64,000 nt of DNA from Dryococelus australis (GCA_029891345.1 CM057009.1:207019209-207083208); one strand, 5' to 3'; shown: positions 1-11,640, numbered from the stretch's first letter. Program-made: numbers and translations. The notes: generated by a model from the letters alone, not told the origin.

Positions 1-500
1 ACGATCCGCGTACGTCAAATAGTATCTCTTTACTGCGAAAGAGAAGGGAACAGGGTGTATTGAAGAGCAAAGGGAGGAGAAGAGAGTGGTTTGGGCGGCT
101 CTGAACATCAGGGTCTTGAGAGAAGTGCAGAGAGAAAAAGTGAAAGCGTGGTACGAACTGTTCGATCGAACAAACGAAACGAATACAAGCAGAAGAAAAA
201 AGTTGAGATAAACTCAAACCAGCATAACACCATATCTGCAAATGTAAACATGTAATTTTATTTGTCGAGTCTTCAATAAGTATGAAAGCAATAAGCATTA
301 TGTAATGTATGACCTTGTCAATAATTTCGTGACTAAAATTGAAATAGTGCTATCACGGAATCTACTCCATAGTAACGTTTTTTTCTCTTAAAATTGCTTA
401 TAAATGGCGTCTTAGCTTAGGAAACTTAAACCTTCCTTTCTGCTTCCTTGTATCTCTGCTGTCTTGGAATAATGTGAGAAGTAATATATACTACTTACAA
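1..500. other. AT-rich sequence, possible SINE body fragment
   Basis: No gene is visible. Bases about 60-190 are purine-rich. The stretch around 95-120 (ggcggctct, then ggtcttgagag) resembles the 3' body of the SINE at 7387-7650, where ggcggctct is followed by ggtcttaagag. This could be a decayed relative of that SINE, but the match is short. Confidence 0.3.
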
Positions 501-502
501 TT

Positions 503-548
503 TTATATATATATATATACACATACACACACACGCGCGCGCGCACAT
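503..548. repeat. Compound microsatellite (TA)n(CA)n(GC)n
   Basis: Alternating TA, then CA, then GC dinucleotides run without interruption. The site lies at the truncated 3' edge of the gypsy-like element. Alternating purine-pyrimidine runs of this kind are prone to slippage, and it may mark the break point of the element. Confidence 0.9.
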
Positions 549-550
549 AC

Positions 551-784
551 TTACTTAAGTATTCCAGTTACCTCTTCTTTCCATCTCTTGAATCTGAGAT
601 GACACAGCTCTGATACATACGTAACTAGCATCAGTATCCAGAATGAATTCACCCCGCTACTCGGGAAGCTCATCTCTATTGGAGATATCACAATTTCCTT
701 TAATGTATTAAAAACAATTTCGCACACTGGGGTCCAATAAACTATTCTTTTTGCCTCAGTCAATTCATGCAGAGTAGTAAGCAC
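551..784 (-). pseudogene. Gypsy RT connection / RNase H start remnant
   Basis: A 77-codon frame. Its opening (LTELTEAKR-like, then WTPVCEIVFNTLKE) matches the conserved segment between RT and RNase H in Ty3/gypsy Pol, where the pattern is W-T-x-C-x-x-A-F-x-x-L-K. The residues that would form the first RNase H aspartate region follow but are degraded. It is the last recognisable piece of Pol before the element is lost at the microsatellite. Confidence 0.65.
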
Positions 785-838
785 ATAAGCTCAGGAATCT
801 TCGCATTTCAGTTTTATCCTTTGGTGGAGGCCAATCTC

Positions 839-1130
839 TTATTGCTTTGGTTTTCTCAGGATCTGTTTCAATCCCATGTGCCGACATAATATGGCCCAAG
901 AAATTAATTTACATTTGGAAACATGGCATTTCTTAGGAACTAATTTCAGGATGGCTGCAGCGACTTTCTGAAGCACAGAATCTAGGCGGGTCAGGTGCTC
1001 TTCGAATGTTCTTCCTCTGACAATAATGTCGTCTAGGTACACCTGTCAAATGTCTAAGTGTAGAACTTTTTCCATCAGTTGTTCGAAGGTGGCCCCCTCC
1101 TCAAGAGGGATTAGCATGGTCAGATAAATT
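839..1130 (-). pseudogene. Gypsy reverse transcriptase fragment (YLDD box)
   Basis: Minus-strand translation gives the RT motif ATFEQLME, a short gap with an in-frame stop, then VYLDDIIVRGRTFEEHL. The two aspartates of YLDD are the metal-binding residues of the polymerase active site, and F-E-E-H-L follows them in Ty3/gypsy enzymes. KKCHVSK then corresponds to the K-C-x-F segment after the thumb. The frame opens at an internal methionine only because the real frame is interrupted upstream by the stop near 1045. It cannot encode a working enzyme. Confidence 0.85.
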
Positions 1131-1499
1131 AATCATCCTATCAACGGCCAACTGTCCGATTTTGAAGAAATCAAATTCCTTGCTATAATGACACCATCTG
1201 ATAAACTTCCACCTGTTTGGGCTGGTTAGATTATGCCCAACCACCTGACAAAATTTTCCTGGTATCTGCCTGGAATTATAATTTCGCCAGAAGCAGGGGA
1301 CACAGTCGTCTGAATACATACTACTGGGCAGCTCATTGCCGAAGATAAATCTCGTCATGTTGACACTACCAAATCAGAATTACTAGCCTGTAACACCCCC
1401 AATCGAGTATAGATACAGTCCCCAATTTACGTAATACATCAAGACCCAAAATGTATTTGTCCTCTATTTTGTTGCGAAAATATCATGTTCTATGTTAAG
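1131..1499 (-). pseudogene. Degraded Pol spacer between protease and RT
   Basis: By position this should hold the C-terminus of protease and the fingers/palm start of RT. Open stretches exist (an 85-codon frame at 1101-1358), but I recognise no RT motif in them. This part is either heavily mutated or rearranged. Confidence 0.4.
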
Positions 1500-1709
1500 T
1501 TACCGAGCTGTAAGAGTACCCTTGTCTTGCCTCTGACCCTTTGTGGTCTCGCCCATTACTGTAGTTAAATAGCAGTGATCCATGCTACTATCGGATGATC
1601 GCTGGAGCGAAGGCCCGAGAATGTTCGGTCTCACCACCATTATAGTGACCCCTGTGTCAACGACCATCTGACAAGAAACTTCATCTAAGCTCCATTCCAC
1701 CAATGACAT
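1500..1709 (-). pseudogene. Gypsy aspartic protease fragment
   Basis: A 69-codon minus-strand frame containing MVVDTGVTIMVVRP. D-T-G is the catalytic triad of retroviral-type aspartic proteases, preceded by the usual hydrophobic strand and followed by a hydrophobic stretch, as in the family. The family normally has D-T/S-G-A; here it is D-T-G-V. In the element this domain separates gag from RT. The frame stops soon after, so only the active-site half of the domain survives. Confidence 0.75.
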
Positions 1710-1750
1710 TCAAGTCCTGTTTCATTGATCTCACCTGCAAAAACATTAAT

Positions 1751-1761
1751 CCCCCCCCCCC
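1751..1761. repeat. Poly-C tract
   Basis: An 11-base run of C within the gag-protease spacer of the gypsy element. It is a likely source of the local frameshift. Confidence 0.8.
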
Positions 1762-2036
1762 ACAATCACCGACCTTTGCCCCTCAAGGCTGGCACTTACA
1801 AATTTCCCGAAGAGGTTATACTCTCACCTGCCTCTTGCTGCAACTTTTCTGGCTGCTGCTGCTGCTGCTGAAGACAAACAGTTAGCTCTCAGATGCCGGC
1901 TGTCCACACGACCATCATTCCGGTCGTTTAGGTGGGGGATGGCGAATCTCCATTGTGACCACGCTGGACGCAATGCCCCTCGTGGTCGTCTTCAAGTCCT
2001 TCAGCATACTCTTGACACTGTCGTCCTCCTCTTAGT

Positions 2037-2543
2037 TCAGCATCTTTGCCCGCACTGGACTCGGGGCTCTAATGCCTGCCGTGCTGACTCCACCTCCAGT
2101 GCTTGGGCCAAGGCATTCTGCATGGTGTGAGACGCAGTCAAGCGTACAGCTTGCCGCACCTCGGTGTCAACTAAAGCATTGACGAAGAATTTGACTGCTA
2201 TGACTTCTCGGGCCTCTTCAAAGCACCCCTCCAAAGACATGTGTGACAGCCTCCCAATGTCCTGCCACAGCACCTGCAGTGGTTCACTTGGTCGTTATAT
2301 GCGGCTTCGCTGTTGGGCATGGTGGGCATGTCGCACATATCGGTCGCTGAATCGCAGCTCCAAAGCCGACACCAAGGTGGAGTATTCTATTCGATGCGGT
2401 TCTGGCAGCAACTGCAGTATGCTCAATGCAGGTCCCCTCAGTAAAGCTGTCAGGTAATACACCATCTGCTCTTCCATCCAGCCATATAGGGCGGCAACAA
2501 TATCGAACTCGTTGCCGGTATTCGCACCAACGTGTCTGTCCAT
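2037..2543 (-). pseudogene. Gypsy gag, capsid-like region (frameshifted)
   Basis: Two overlapping minus-strand frames (2295-2543 and 2037-2273) together resemble a Ty3/gypsy capsid. The first carries WMEEQMVYYLTALLRGPAL and a later LVSALELRFSDRYVR. The second carries LWQDIGRLSHMSLEGCFEE and ends ALEVESARQA. A protein with the same segments in the same order lies at 22672-23280, which shows that the break here is a frameshift in one gene. Capsid proteins form the particle in which reverse transcription occurs. No zinc knuckle is seen downstream. Confidence 0.75.
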
Positions 2544-2651
2544 AGTAGGGGCCCGGCTTTATTGCGACAACTTTATCAAACCCTGGCTAAGGCGAACCCA
2601 TACTGTAGAACTGCTGGCCCTCTCCTGCGATGGTTGTATTGGTGGCTGCGA

Positions 2652-3243
2652 CTACCTTCTCCTCTGTGCAAAAATTCGTTGCCTCGGTGGGGGTGATTTC
2701 AGATCCTCCTCAGCGGCTGCATTTCTTCTTCCTTGCTGCTGCGGGAATTCCTGCCATTCTCTTTTGAGGGCGCTCACTTCCTGTTCCACCTTACCCACGA
2801 CACTGTATAACCTCTCGTTAACACTGTCCATACTTTCCTTCATGCTGTCCATCCGCTTATTCACACTGCTCATCCTTTCATTCACACTATCCCTCTGCTG
2901 TCAATTTTCTTGTCCACACAGTCTATTTATTGTCCACTAATTTGCTTACACCTTCTATCTTTTCGTCTACACTTTCGTTCACACTGTCTATTTTCCTATC
3001 TACAAATTCACCAACACTAATAATTTGGCTATTTACGGATTCACTAGCACTAATAATTTGACTATTTACAGATTCACTAACACTATCTATTTTAATATTT
3101 ACATTTTCATTAACACTACTAATTTGACTATTTACCTTTTCATTAATATTACTAACTTGGCTATTTACAGATTCCCTGACACTACTTATTTGGATACTTA
3201 GCCCTTCCATTAAAGAGTGAAGCATTTCAATGCCTGCTGACAT
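2652..3243 (-). pseudogene. Gag N-terminal coiled-coil region with internal repeats
   Basis: Two minus-strand frames (2923-3243, then 2652-2885) are built from degenerate copies of an S-V-N-E-x-V-N-S-Q-I-S type motif, spaced about 11 residues in most copies. Hydrophobic I/V/M positions recur as expected for a long coiled coil. The second frame continues with MNERMSSVNKRMDSMKESM and ends in a basic tail. Position, directly after the 5' LTR and primer site, makes it the N-terminus of gag. It probably mediates oligomerisation (inference). The repeats are also visible in the DNA as a minisatellite-like pattern. Confidence 0.6.
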
Positions 3244-3394
3244 CTTCCTTGTTAGCTTCCAAAAATTGCAAAATATATTTCCTTGGCCTATTGTTACTAA
3301 ATATATTATTATATTTACAAATTTTGACCTACTAGTTAATATCCTACTGTGATATTAATTAAAATTATTTTATTTATTTTAAATAAATGTCTCC

Positions 3395-3412
3395 ATCCCA
3401 CTTCTGACATCA
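3395..3412 (-). promoter_or_regulatory. Primer binding site (tRNA-Leu type)
   Basis: One base inside the LTR edge the minus strand reads TGATGTCAGAAGTGGGAT. It is complementary to the 3' end of insect tRNA-Leu (…CCCACTTCTGACACCA) with one mismatch in the CCA part. It would prime minus-strand DNA synthesis. Its position next to the LTR end confirms the element's orientation. Confidence 0.75.
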
Positions 3413-3413
3413 G

Positions 3414-4265
3414 TGTAACAATTTTATCTCAAAGTCAGTGGGCCAAACCAAGTTCGTTAAGGGATGGAGGTCCTAATTCAATAAAAGAGTTAATCAAATT
3501 TTTCTTCATTTTATTTACAATAACTACAGACAAAATCCTCTGGACTCAACATCTCAAAATAAATGGATATCACCTAGTTTTTACAATTAATTAATTAAAT
3601 CAATACAATTTACAATTACCTTAAAGAAATTCACATAATTAAATAATTAAACATCAGTCCCAATATACAGTGTATCAAAACGTGTTCAGTTATTTTAGAA
3701 ATTATATGTCCATATTTGACAGTTCCAATATTCGCAATAAAGTCCGTATCACATATTATTCAGTCCCACCTCAGTTGAGTCCAGGTATCACCAGCCCGCA
3801 GTATTATAGAGTTCTCAGAGCGTCCTCACGCACAGTAGCCTTCACTCGTCGGATATAACGCCCACTCGTCGTCGTCCGCACTCAACTTCGCACTCCGCAC
3901 TCAGCCAGATGACCTCCACCAAAGACTGCCGGCCGTTGGACCACGGCAATATTTATAGGGTGATTGGCCATCGCCTAGAAAGTTATCTAAATGCCGCGTT
4001 GCACCGAGGGTCCTAATTCACATAATATTCTTGCAGGACCTTCACACTTGGCTTCTACAGCAGGGGAGAGGAGGATTACTGTGACGCTAGCTACGTCACC
4101 GCTTTCAGTCATTCCCCGGCTTCCTAGGGGATGGCGACGTGGCAGACAGCGCGTCTGCCTGGGCGGGGCGGGGGGGGGGGGTTGAGGTGGGTTAACCCCT
4201 CCCCCCTAAACTACAGACCGCGCATAACGAGAGCTCTCAGCCGGTGCGAGCTGCAGCACATAACA
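3414..4265 (-). mobile_element. 5' LTR of the gypsy-like element
   Basis: 852 bp with the canonical ends TGTTA…TTACA on the minus strand. Most of its length aligns by eye with the solo LTR at 40914-41780 and the LTR at 59275-59984. The strongest blocks are tcagtgggccaaacc, the run gcc-aga-tg then aaagactgccg, and atgccgcgttgc. A TATA box lies at 3949-3959. A poly-G run near 4164 is private to this copy. Confidence 0.85.
3949..3959 (-). promoter_or_regulatory. LTR TATA box
   Basis: The minus strand reads CCTATAAATATT, a consensus TATA box. The solo LTR has TATATA at the equivalent place (41496-41501), so this is the likely U3/R promoter of the family. Confidence 0.6.
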
Positions 4266-5353
4266 CACGTATTAAAACAAACTACAGTTCTGTGAACCAT
4301 ATTTTTTAACTGCAAAATGTGTTAACAAAATGTAGGATATGACTGGAATAGCACAAACGTATCTAGAAAAGTGTATACAGTTACTTGTTTCAGATGGTTA
4401 ACTTACTTTAGAATAATCTGATGGTTAGAAGTTGACGTGAGGAATTTTACGCAACCACAAACGTCGTCTTTCTTAGTTTTTTTCGAAAAGCAAATACATG
4501 AACTCGCGGAGCGTTCTCTTAATTCCCATTGCAACCAGTAATACAGCAGTGATGCTGCATGTTACCACTAGAAATAGGTCTGGGCGTCAGCAGGTAGGGT
4601 TTCGGGGGGGGGGGGGGTATTTACCCTCCCTTAGAAACTGTATTTTTTTAATGAAATGTGAAATAACCATTTTTATAACAAATAAACTGCCTATTAGCGA
4701 TGTGACTTCAAAATGCAAATCCCTTCTGGGAAGAGTAATTGAGTTCTCAGTTTTCCATTATTTTATTTTGATATTTGTTTGTGTATTTGCATTCAATATT
4801 GTATCGTAATATAATATTGTATATTGTTAAAGATAAACAAATTTATTCACATTAAAAGTCGTGGATGTTTATTGCGTGCGTTTAGAGCAAAACCCAGTTT
4901 TATATATCTCACACTCCTCTGAAGGAAACTTTTTAAAATTCCTATGCCTCCCCTTGGAAAAGAATTTGGTGATGCCTATGGAAATAGGTAAAATGTTCGC
5001 TACTTTGAGAGAAAATTACTGCCGGGGGACAGGAATGACAGAGCATGAACAGCTCCGACGCTTCAATCCCCCATCACCTTGTCCCAATCCTTGCTTTCGT
5101 AACTTCCTCGTCTCTAGAAACTTCTAATATTTGTCATCATTATCTGTAACATATCTGTTACTTAAATTCAGCTATAGCACACGGCGTGTCTTAGGCCGGG
5201 ATTATTACATATATTTAAAGCCGCAGTTAACATGCGCATACAGTTTTATCTCGATGAGGTCAGTTTGTTACAATTTGATGTATTTCTCCAAGATTAGTTC
5301 TTCGCACACCGAGTTCGTGCGCACGTGACTTCGAAAACTACAGTCGTCCCCAG
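4266..5353. other. Non-coding sequence, nothing recognised
   Basis: AT-rich sequence with a poly-G run at about 4604-4617. The open frames are short and show no family motif. Confidence 0.6.

Positions 5354-5424
<71 letters not shown>
5354..5424. repeat. (CT)n microsatellite
   Basis: About 70 bp of almost pure CT. It produces an apparent Arg-Glu repeat on the opposite strand (frame at 5268-5693), which is not evidence of a gene. Confidence 0.95.
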
Positions 5425-6595
5425 GCCACCGGAAACAGTATAACAGCCCCAGATAAATTACTGATAACAAACAGGCATGTCTTGCTATGCCTATTCACAC
5501 TAAGTTTTACCGACATCTGCTTGCCACACTTTATGTGTAAGTACGTCATGCCTGCAGGCTTCCTGATACAGATATGTCTTTCGTGTATTCGAGCAAGTTG
5601 TCTTAATTTAAAAAGTTCGCCGTAGTAGATACTATTAGGGATCGTTAATGGTAGCGAATCCAGAGATGACACTCGTCGTCGTTGCAAGTGCAAACACTAT
5701 TTGCCTTGATCTCTGTATCCGAAGATAATGCCGTATCTTCTTAATTCTTCTGTGATGCTATTCTCACTACGCCTTGCTGGTCGGAAGTTGTTCGATCCGG
5801 ATAGTTTCAAGTCTAGACATGTCGGTTCAACCTTTCGTTTCAAGTGAACAGCACACCACCATAGAAAGAATAAGGTCGTATCGAGGATGTCTGATCAGTA
5901 TTCGACTCATTCGTTGGCTCGCAAGTTACGGGTTGTGAATTCATCTCGAAAGACTTGTCGTGCCTTATCTTTTTCCTTATAAACTGTGCCCCCACCTCCC
6001 TTAATTACTTTCATGGAATCCAGACTGGATCAGATGTTTTGCACGAACTTTTTTTTAAATACATAAACGAGCATCTTGTACTCTCATAAATTCCTTGCCG
6101 CAATAACAAGTTTGTTTCCAAGATACCGACGATAAAAGTCACCATGTACATTTTCTATATGTGTTGTAATAGCTTTTGTTCTTGCAGTCTATGTGGCCAC
6201 AGAGCAAATAAGTATACAGCGGCGAAATTGCATGGCGGACCGTTTGATGGCTGCACGAAGCTTTGGGAATGGGCCTTGAGTCCGGTTGTTTGCTGCATGA
6301 TGCCACAGTTCCCTAATAGCTGGACTCTCTGCCTACTAGGGCTCGCTGATTAGCCAACTGCGTTCCCCCATATTGTTGGTTAGTGACGTCGTTTTTCTGA
6401 TGTGTGCGGCTACAGTTCGCTGAATATGCGGCTGTTTCCGCTCTGCAGTCTTATGTTCCCTGTGATGAGGCTAGACTATGTGCGATGGTCTGCAATCGCG
6501 TACACACTATCATATATACTATATATACTATATATAAATTACGAGGGTGGCGGGAAGGAAAGTGGCCTACGAATATGTAACATATAAAGAGACTG
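5425..6595. other. Apparently unique sequence, no gene recognised
   Basis: Mixed base composition, somewhat less AT-rich than the surroundings at 5720-5960 and 6180-6480. No transposon motif, tRNA or convincing coding pattern was seen. Confidence 0.5.
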
Positions 6596-6640
6596 CCATA
6601 TATGTATATATATATATACACACACACACACACGCACACA
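6596..6640. repeat. (TA)n(CA)n microsatellite
   Basis: TA repeats pass directly into CA repeats. A palindromic run (tactatatatactatatata) lies just upstream at 6513-6535. Confidence 0.9.
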
Positions 6641-7379
6641 CTTGTATGTTTTCCTGCTCTGAAATCACTAACGGCTACTACAGTCATTAGCCTGTTCTGC
6701 AACCCTATTTAGGGAACAAAAGGCATGCATGTAAATTCTATAATTCACTTGTATGTAATTACCATTTCAAACATTCCTCACAAAAATATACAATAATCAT
6801 GCTTTAAGGGCAGTGAGGTAATGACGGTGACGTTACAAGACTATATCAAGCAATCTGTTTCTAACGTCTAATTACTGGTACAAATATAGATCACCGAAAA
6901 ACAATCTAATTGTTTTTCACAAATAAAATACTTACTTTATTATCTGCAACATTTATACCTGCATTATGCATGCAAGACTGCCATAATTGTACCATCTTCT
7001 GGCTGGCAGTCATGCGCCACTGCTGGGGCCATATAACAAATGAAAGTTAGTTTATATTGTGCCCACCTAGAACCATATTACCAAGTCTATACGGCATCGA
7101 TATGCTGACGAAATTACGTCTTCATGTGTGGTTAAAAAAAAAAAGTGAGTTCTTTATTTTTTAACTTAGCCATAGCTAGCACGTCTGCGCAATTTTTCCG
7201 GCTAATTTTGATACACAACAGTATGCATTTTTTTTCTAATTTGCTGTGGACGTATATAAACTTTTCGTTAGTGTTTAGCGAGACCTCTTTAGTGATGGGT
7301 AATACTGATGAGAGTGTTAGCCTTCAGATGATATTGTTTCGAGGTCTGGTGGGATGGACTTATGTGAATAATAAAAGTG
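6641..7379. other. AT-rich intergenic sequence, nothing recognised
   Basis: Contains an A-run at about 7134-7144. No gene or repeat signature was found. Confidence 0.5.
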
Positions 7380-7386
7380 TAGTGTT

Positions 7387-7650
7387 AGAGAGGAGTGGAG
7401 TGGAGAGATTTAGGCGGCTCTTATCGTCGAGGTCTTAAGAGCCTATGAGGACGATACGAGGTGAGTATGGAGCAGTAACGGAATTCATGGGCGTGGGAAA
7501 CAGGATTTCCCCGAGAAAACCCGTCCACCAGCTGCATCGTCCGGCACGATTTTCACATGCATAAAGCCATAAGCGACCTCGCCGGGAATCGAACCCGGTT
7601 CACTTGAGGGGGAGGCGAGAAGTCTGATCACTATAACACCACGGACATTT
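7387..7650 (-). mobile_element. tRNA-derived SINE, family 1
   Basis: Minus strand. The 5' end is tRNA-like (about 7572-7646): it starts near TCCGTGGTGTTATAGTGATC (A-box region) and contains GGGTTCGATTCCCGG, a perfect B box for RNA polymerase III. A tRNA-unrelated body follows, including gggttttctcggggaaatcc, a pyrimidine-rich 'sealing' segment seen in several insect SINEs. The acceptor stem does not pair, so it is not a functional tRNA. Both sides carry TAGTGTT (7380-7386 and 7651-7657), which I take as the target-site duplication. Confidence 0.8.
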
Positions 7651-7657
7651 TAGTGTT

Positions 7658-9805
7658 CAAGTCAAGCAGAGGAAGCATGGTGGGTAAGTTATTTTTTCAT
7701 AGCACTGCGAATAACGCATGTTTCATGGTGTTTGTATCTTGGTTTTTATGTAATATTTCTGAAAATTATTGTTATGACAAAATGCAGAAAAAAATTACTA
7801 CTATTTCACAATTAAACTTCCGGAAACCCCATAATTATTGATGTATCGATAAAGGAACATATATTTATTGATTATTGATCCTAATGTCGGTGGACGTAAT
7901 GTTGGTCGACATGCTGGCGGTTGATTATTGACCAGCTCGTGTTTGCTCCAAATGATTCAAATGCTTATGGCTAGTACTTTTAAGCGTTTACATTGAAATG
8001 TTTAGTGCCCTCTGTAACGTTTACTTGGTATGCTTGTACAATACTTACAACTAATTGGAATTTTATTTAGTTGATCATTTATATCATAGCTTCGAATTAC
8101 ATACTTTTGTCAAGATTGATCCCGAATATACTGCTTGTCAAAATTTTAATACTTTCAGGACAAGGTATTCCTACTAAATTAAATATTGCATCGGTGTATA
8201 GACATACAATCACCCATTCTGATAGCATATTTGAAATATTATGGAAAAATAAGCGACCGTAGACATGCCACGCAGTATAATTGTGTAGAGTCTATAAGAT
8301 CTAACAGTTAACAACTAACTAAATTTTTTATATGTAAAACTTTTATTTATAAACATATGGTTACTTAACATCGTATTCGAAAGATTTTGGAAAATAATCA
8401 TGACCGTGGGGACGCAATGAGCTTTAGTTATGTTTTAAACTCTTAATGCGTAAGTATTCCTGCTTAATCGAATGCGGCGTCGGAAGTAGTCATGTAATCA
8501 CAGGTTTTTATGTATTTGCATTCTTTACTTATCTCTAAGTAATTAAATGAAATACCAAAACTTAACTTTCTTATTTATTTACACTACGAAGTACACGAAA
8601 AATAACCCAAGCATCGAATTTCAAAATACAATTGCACATCACTTATTAAACCACACTCACAGACGCTACTACGGCAAGAACCGCCACAGTGAAAACATGA
8701 CATTGCATTGAAAAATAATAAATTCTCGAAAGTAGCCAGTCAGAATTTTAACATTTCACATTACAACACACATGAGAGTATTTATACTATACACAGGGAA
8801 GAACGTATCTTAACTGACCGACTTTGGCAGGTGATTCCTTATCACAACATAGGTGGAAATTATATATAGCATTGCAAACGTTGTTATTCAGTGATCAAAT
8901 ATTAATGTATGCTACCATGGTAGTATGTACGGTCCTTTTGGTTTCCCATGTAAAGTACATTAAATGCAACTAACACAATCAATATGTGTTACAAAATGCG
9001 ATTATTTAAATATAGGCGTCCATAGGTATATATTAAAAAATTGAGAATATGTTTAAATACATATAAATAATATAAAACAAGAAGTAAATAATTACTTAAA
9101 ACTGTATTATTGGGTCCCTCCCGTAAATATATTCATACTTAACACAAGTTTTCTTATACGGAATGTTTTAAATAACGAATGTAATTATGTCCTTGATACA
9201 TATGTCCGATAAACTTTCTCTACTAATTTTTGTTATCCAGCGCCCTTAAAGATTGTTTTGGCAGACTAAAGTTTTACTTTATTTAGGTAGGTCGAAGAAG
9301 GAAGTGCCCCAGTGGGATAGAGAAAGAATTCTGGTATTTTTAAGTGAATAGTCTTTCAAAACAGTCATTGTTTTTAATAACAAGCAGTTTTCTTGGATTT
9401 CGTGTTTAATGTTGAGTGCTAGTTGCGCTTGTAATTTAAATGTACTACATATGTTTGCTGAAATCAGAATGGCTATTTCTGTCATTCGTCTTGCAAATGT
9501 AATTCTCGGTTCTCCCCTTAATATATTGCACCACTGAGGTATAGGTGTTGTTTTTTCCGTCCAACAGAAGGCGTTTGTTTACGAAACATGTCGTGATTTT
9601 ACTGTCGTGTAGGTCTACATAACAATAGCGCAAAGCTTTTGGTTGGACAAAGTATAGCACGACGGCACGTTCCATTTAATTTTTCTTGGTTCTATGGTGA
9701 AATATTTATCCTAGTGTTTTGAGTACCACCACGTTGTTTCGTTTAGGTGCCTCACAACTATATGGATTTCAGATATAATGAGTGAGTGAGATTATTTTGG
9801 CGACG
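7658..9805. other. AT-rich intergenic sequence, nothing recognised
   Basis: About 2.1 kb of AT-rich DNA. Frames are short and lack domain motifs. A weak internal duplication is possible around 8210-8260 and 8365-8410 (both give tattttggaaaa-like strings followed by a gaccgt motif). I do not see more. Confidence 0.5.
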
Positions 9806-10640
9806 CTGAGCAGTTAAGGGCCAGTTTAACCATTTTATCGTTTAACTCATTTTAACTAAACGGAGTTAAAATTTTAATTCTTAATTTACCGGCGTCTAAG
9901 GTCGGTGCGATTTTACCATGCACATATAGGAGGTATTTAAACCCGTGTAATAAATCTAAGTTTAGAATCCGACATTCGAGGAAAATGATGCACCTATAAG
10001 GCGGTGGCAAGGGTTTGTCCAGTAGTCTATGGAATCTGAGTTGTCTTATCTTTGGTATCCTGGTAGACAATAAATAATCTGCGAGTAAGGAGGGGTAGAA
10101 GTAAGAAAATTTTATAAAATCAAACAGTGATTGATACAGCACGAGAATACTTTGATGATCTAGAATATAACATGACAAATATTATCAATGAATGAGAATT
10201 CATAAGTTCGTATAATAATTCAGTTAACAACATGTGTAAATCTTTCTGCGAAGCGAAAATATGTACCAATATCTGAATCAGCGTAATTATTATATACTAA
10301 CTACAATTTAATGAAACAATTTTACATATCGCACAGAAAATTCGGTACAAATTTCAAATAAAAAGTGCTTGTAACATGTTTATTTCGCATAGCTAATGTA
10401 ACTTACATTTTTGTATGTTTATTTATAGTATAACAAACAGCAAATAAAACCACACCGCAGTAACTGAAATTAATACTATTATCGCAACGAAGACGTCTGT
10501 CGGATTTTTTATCATAACCACCAAAGTATCATAATATGTTTAGGCGGCAATTTTTATATTGTAAGCGGAGTTTAAGAGTTTAACGGCCGAAAATGGGCGT
10601 TTAAACTTAAACTCGGGTAAGTTAAAGTTAATCGCGTTTT
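9806..10640. mobile_element. Possible non-autonomous DNA transposon
   Basis: The left edge (gggccagtttaacc, then several gtttaact motifs) and the right edge (about 10560-10640, taaactcgggtaagttaaag) are rich in GTTTAAC-type motifs in opposite orientations. That is the pattern of diverged terminal and subterminal inverted repeats. No clean ends or target duplication can be fixed by eye. Confidence 0.3.
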
Positions 10641-11383
10641 TACAGTAGTGAAACACAGTGAACCAGTAATCCTAGTTAATTAGTCCTTAAAGTTGGTTTT
10701 TTTAAGTAAATCTTGTGTGGTGAAACTTTCTTAGACTTTCGTAGACTTTCTTGAGCTGTGTATAAGCAGATAAGATTTACTACAAGTAAAGTGAGCTTCT
10801 TGCTGGAAATACCTACATGAATGCATGGAAACTATAGCAATTCTGTTTTTTATGTTTGTAGTCTTATGTACACAAAAAAATAATATATGTTTTGAATGAA
10901 TAAGCGGAAGTGTTTTATTTCTCGTTAGTGCCGATGTACCTTCTCCTAGCATGCCTTCTTTCCCTGCTATCGGGAATATAATGGTGTTGGTTTAAGATCT
11001 TTCACTACAAGCCGATATTGAAAGGGATCACGATAATAAACATAAAATTATGTGTCATATTATAATGTTATTACCTAAATATTTGCTGCAATGGTCTATC
11101 ACTGGATGTACACAATCAGTGATAACAGAGGTATATGTTGAAATGAAGTGCACAAAAAGGAGAGTGGATTAATATTGTAATACATTCTAAGCAAGTTGGA
11201 TGCCCCAGATTTGGAGCGTGGAGGCCAAAGGTCGAGGCAGGCCTGACCAGCAAGAGCAGTGTGGGAAGGGATGTTGGCCAGCAGACAGGGGGAAGGGTGA
11301 AGCGGGCGGTCAACACTTTTCGTGACAGTTAAGGATGGCGCGGAGATGGAGAGCTCAGAAAGGGAAGGGGTCTAATGTTATAT
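10641..11383. other. No gene recognised
   Basis: AT-rich to about 11100. Then comes a less AT-rich stretch (11160-11330) with no coding or transposon signature I can name. Confidence 0.45.
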
Positions 11384-11640
11384 GTTCCTCGAATTTTAGA
11401 TTTTTTTTTGCGACTTTTCCCGATCTTATAATAATTGCCAGGATGTGGGGAGGGGGTTGGTTAGGATGGTGTGGCGAGTGTGGGATTAATATATGTTCCT
11501 CGGTTTTTAGAACAAAATTTCCATTTTTTGTGATTTTTTCTCTGTTTTTTAGTATTGGAAGGTGGTTAGGTTGGGGTAGGGGTTGGTGGTTAGGGTGGTG
11601 AGATGGGCGTTTTGTTAACGTGATATGTTCTGAGATTTTT
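11384..11640 (+). repeat. G-rich tandem repeat, about 115-130 bp period
   Basis: Two full units and the start of a third begin with atatgttcct at about 11380, 11493 and 11622. Each continues through a T-rich tract into a GGTGGTTAGG-like block. The same unit recurs at 29395-29640 and, inverted, near 26750-26880, so it belongs to an interspersed complex repeat. Confidence 0.7.

Larger units (their letters stand above)
551..3413 (-). mobile_element. Internal region of a truncated Ty3/gypsy-like LTR retrotransposon
   Basis: On the minus strand, reading from the LTR at 3414-4265, the order is: primer binding site, coiled-coil N-terminal gag, capsid-like gag, aspartic protease (VDTG) and reverse transcriptase (YLDDIIV). 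This is the standard gypsy order. The reading frame is broken repeatedly. The first RT motifs between the protease and the ATFEQLME motif are not recognisable, and RNase H and integrase are absent because similarity stops near 551. No 3' LTR is present. It is a dead, 3'-truncated copy, and the frames listed separately are its pieces. Confidence 0.85.

Noticed and set aside
5268-5693. 141-codon frame with a long Arg-Glu repeat
   Set aside because: The repeat is the translation of the (CT)n microsatellite. No other coding signal surrounds it.
7572-7646. Possible functional tRNA gene
   Set aside because: A and B boxes are present but the acceptor stem does not pair and a SINE body follows, so it is a SINE head.
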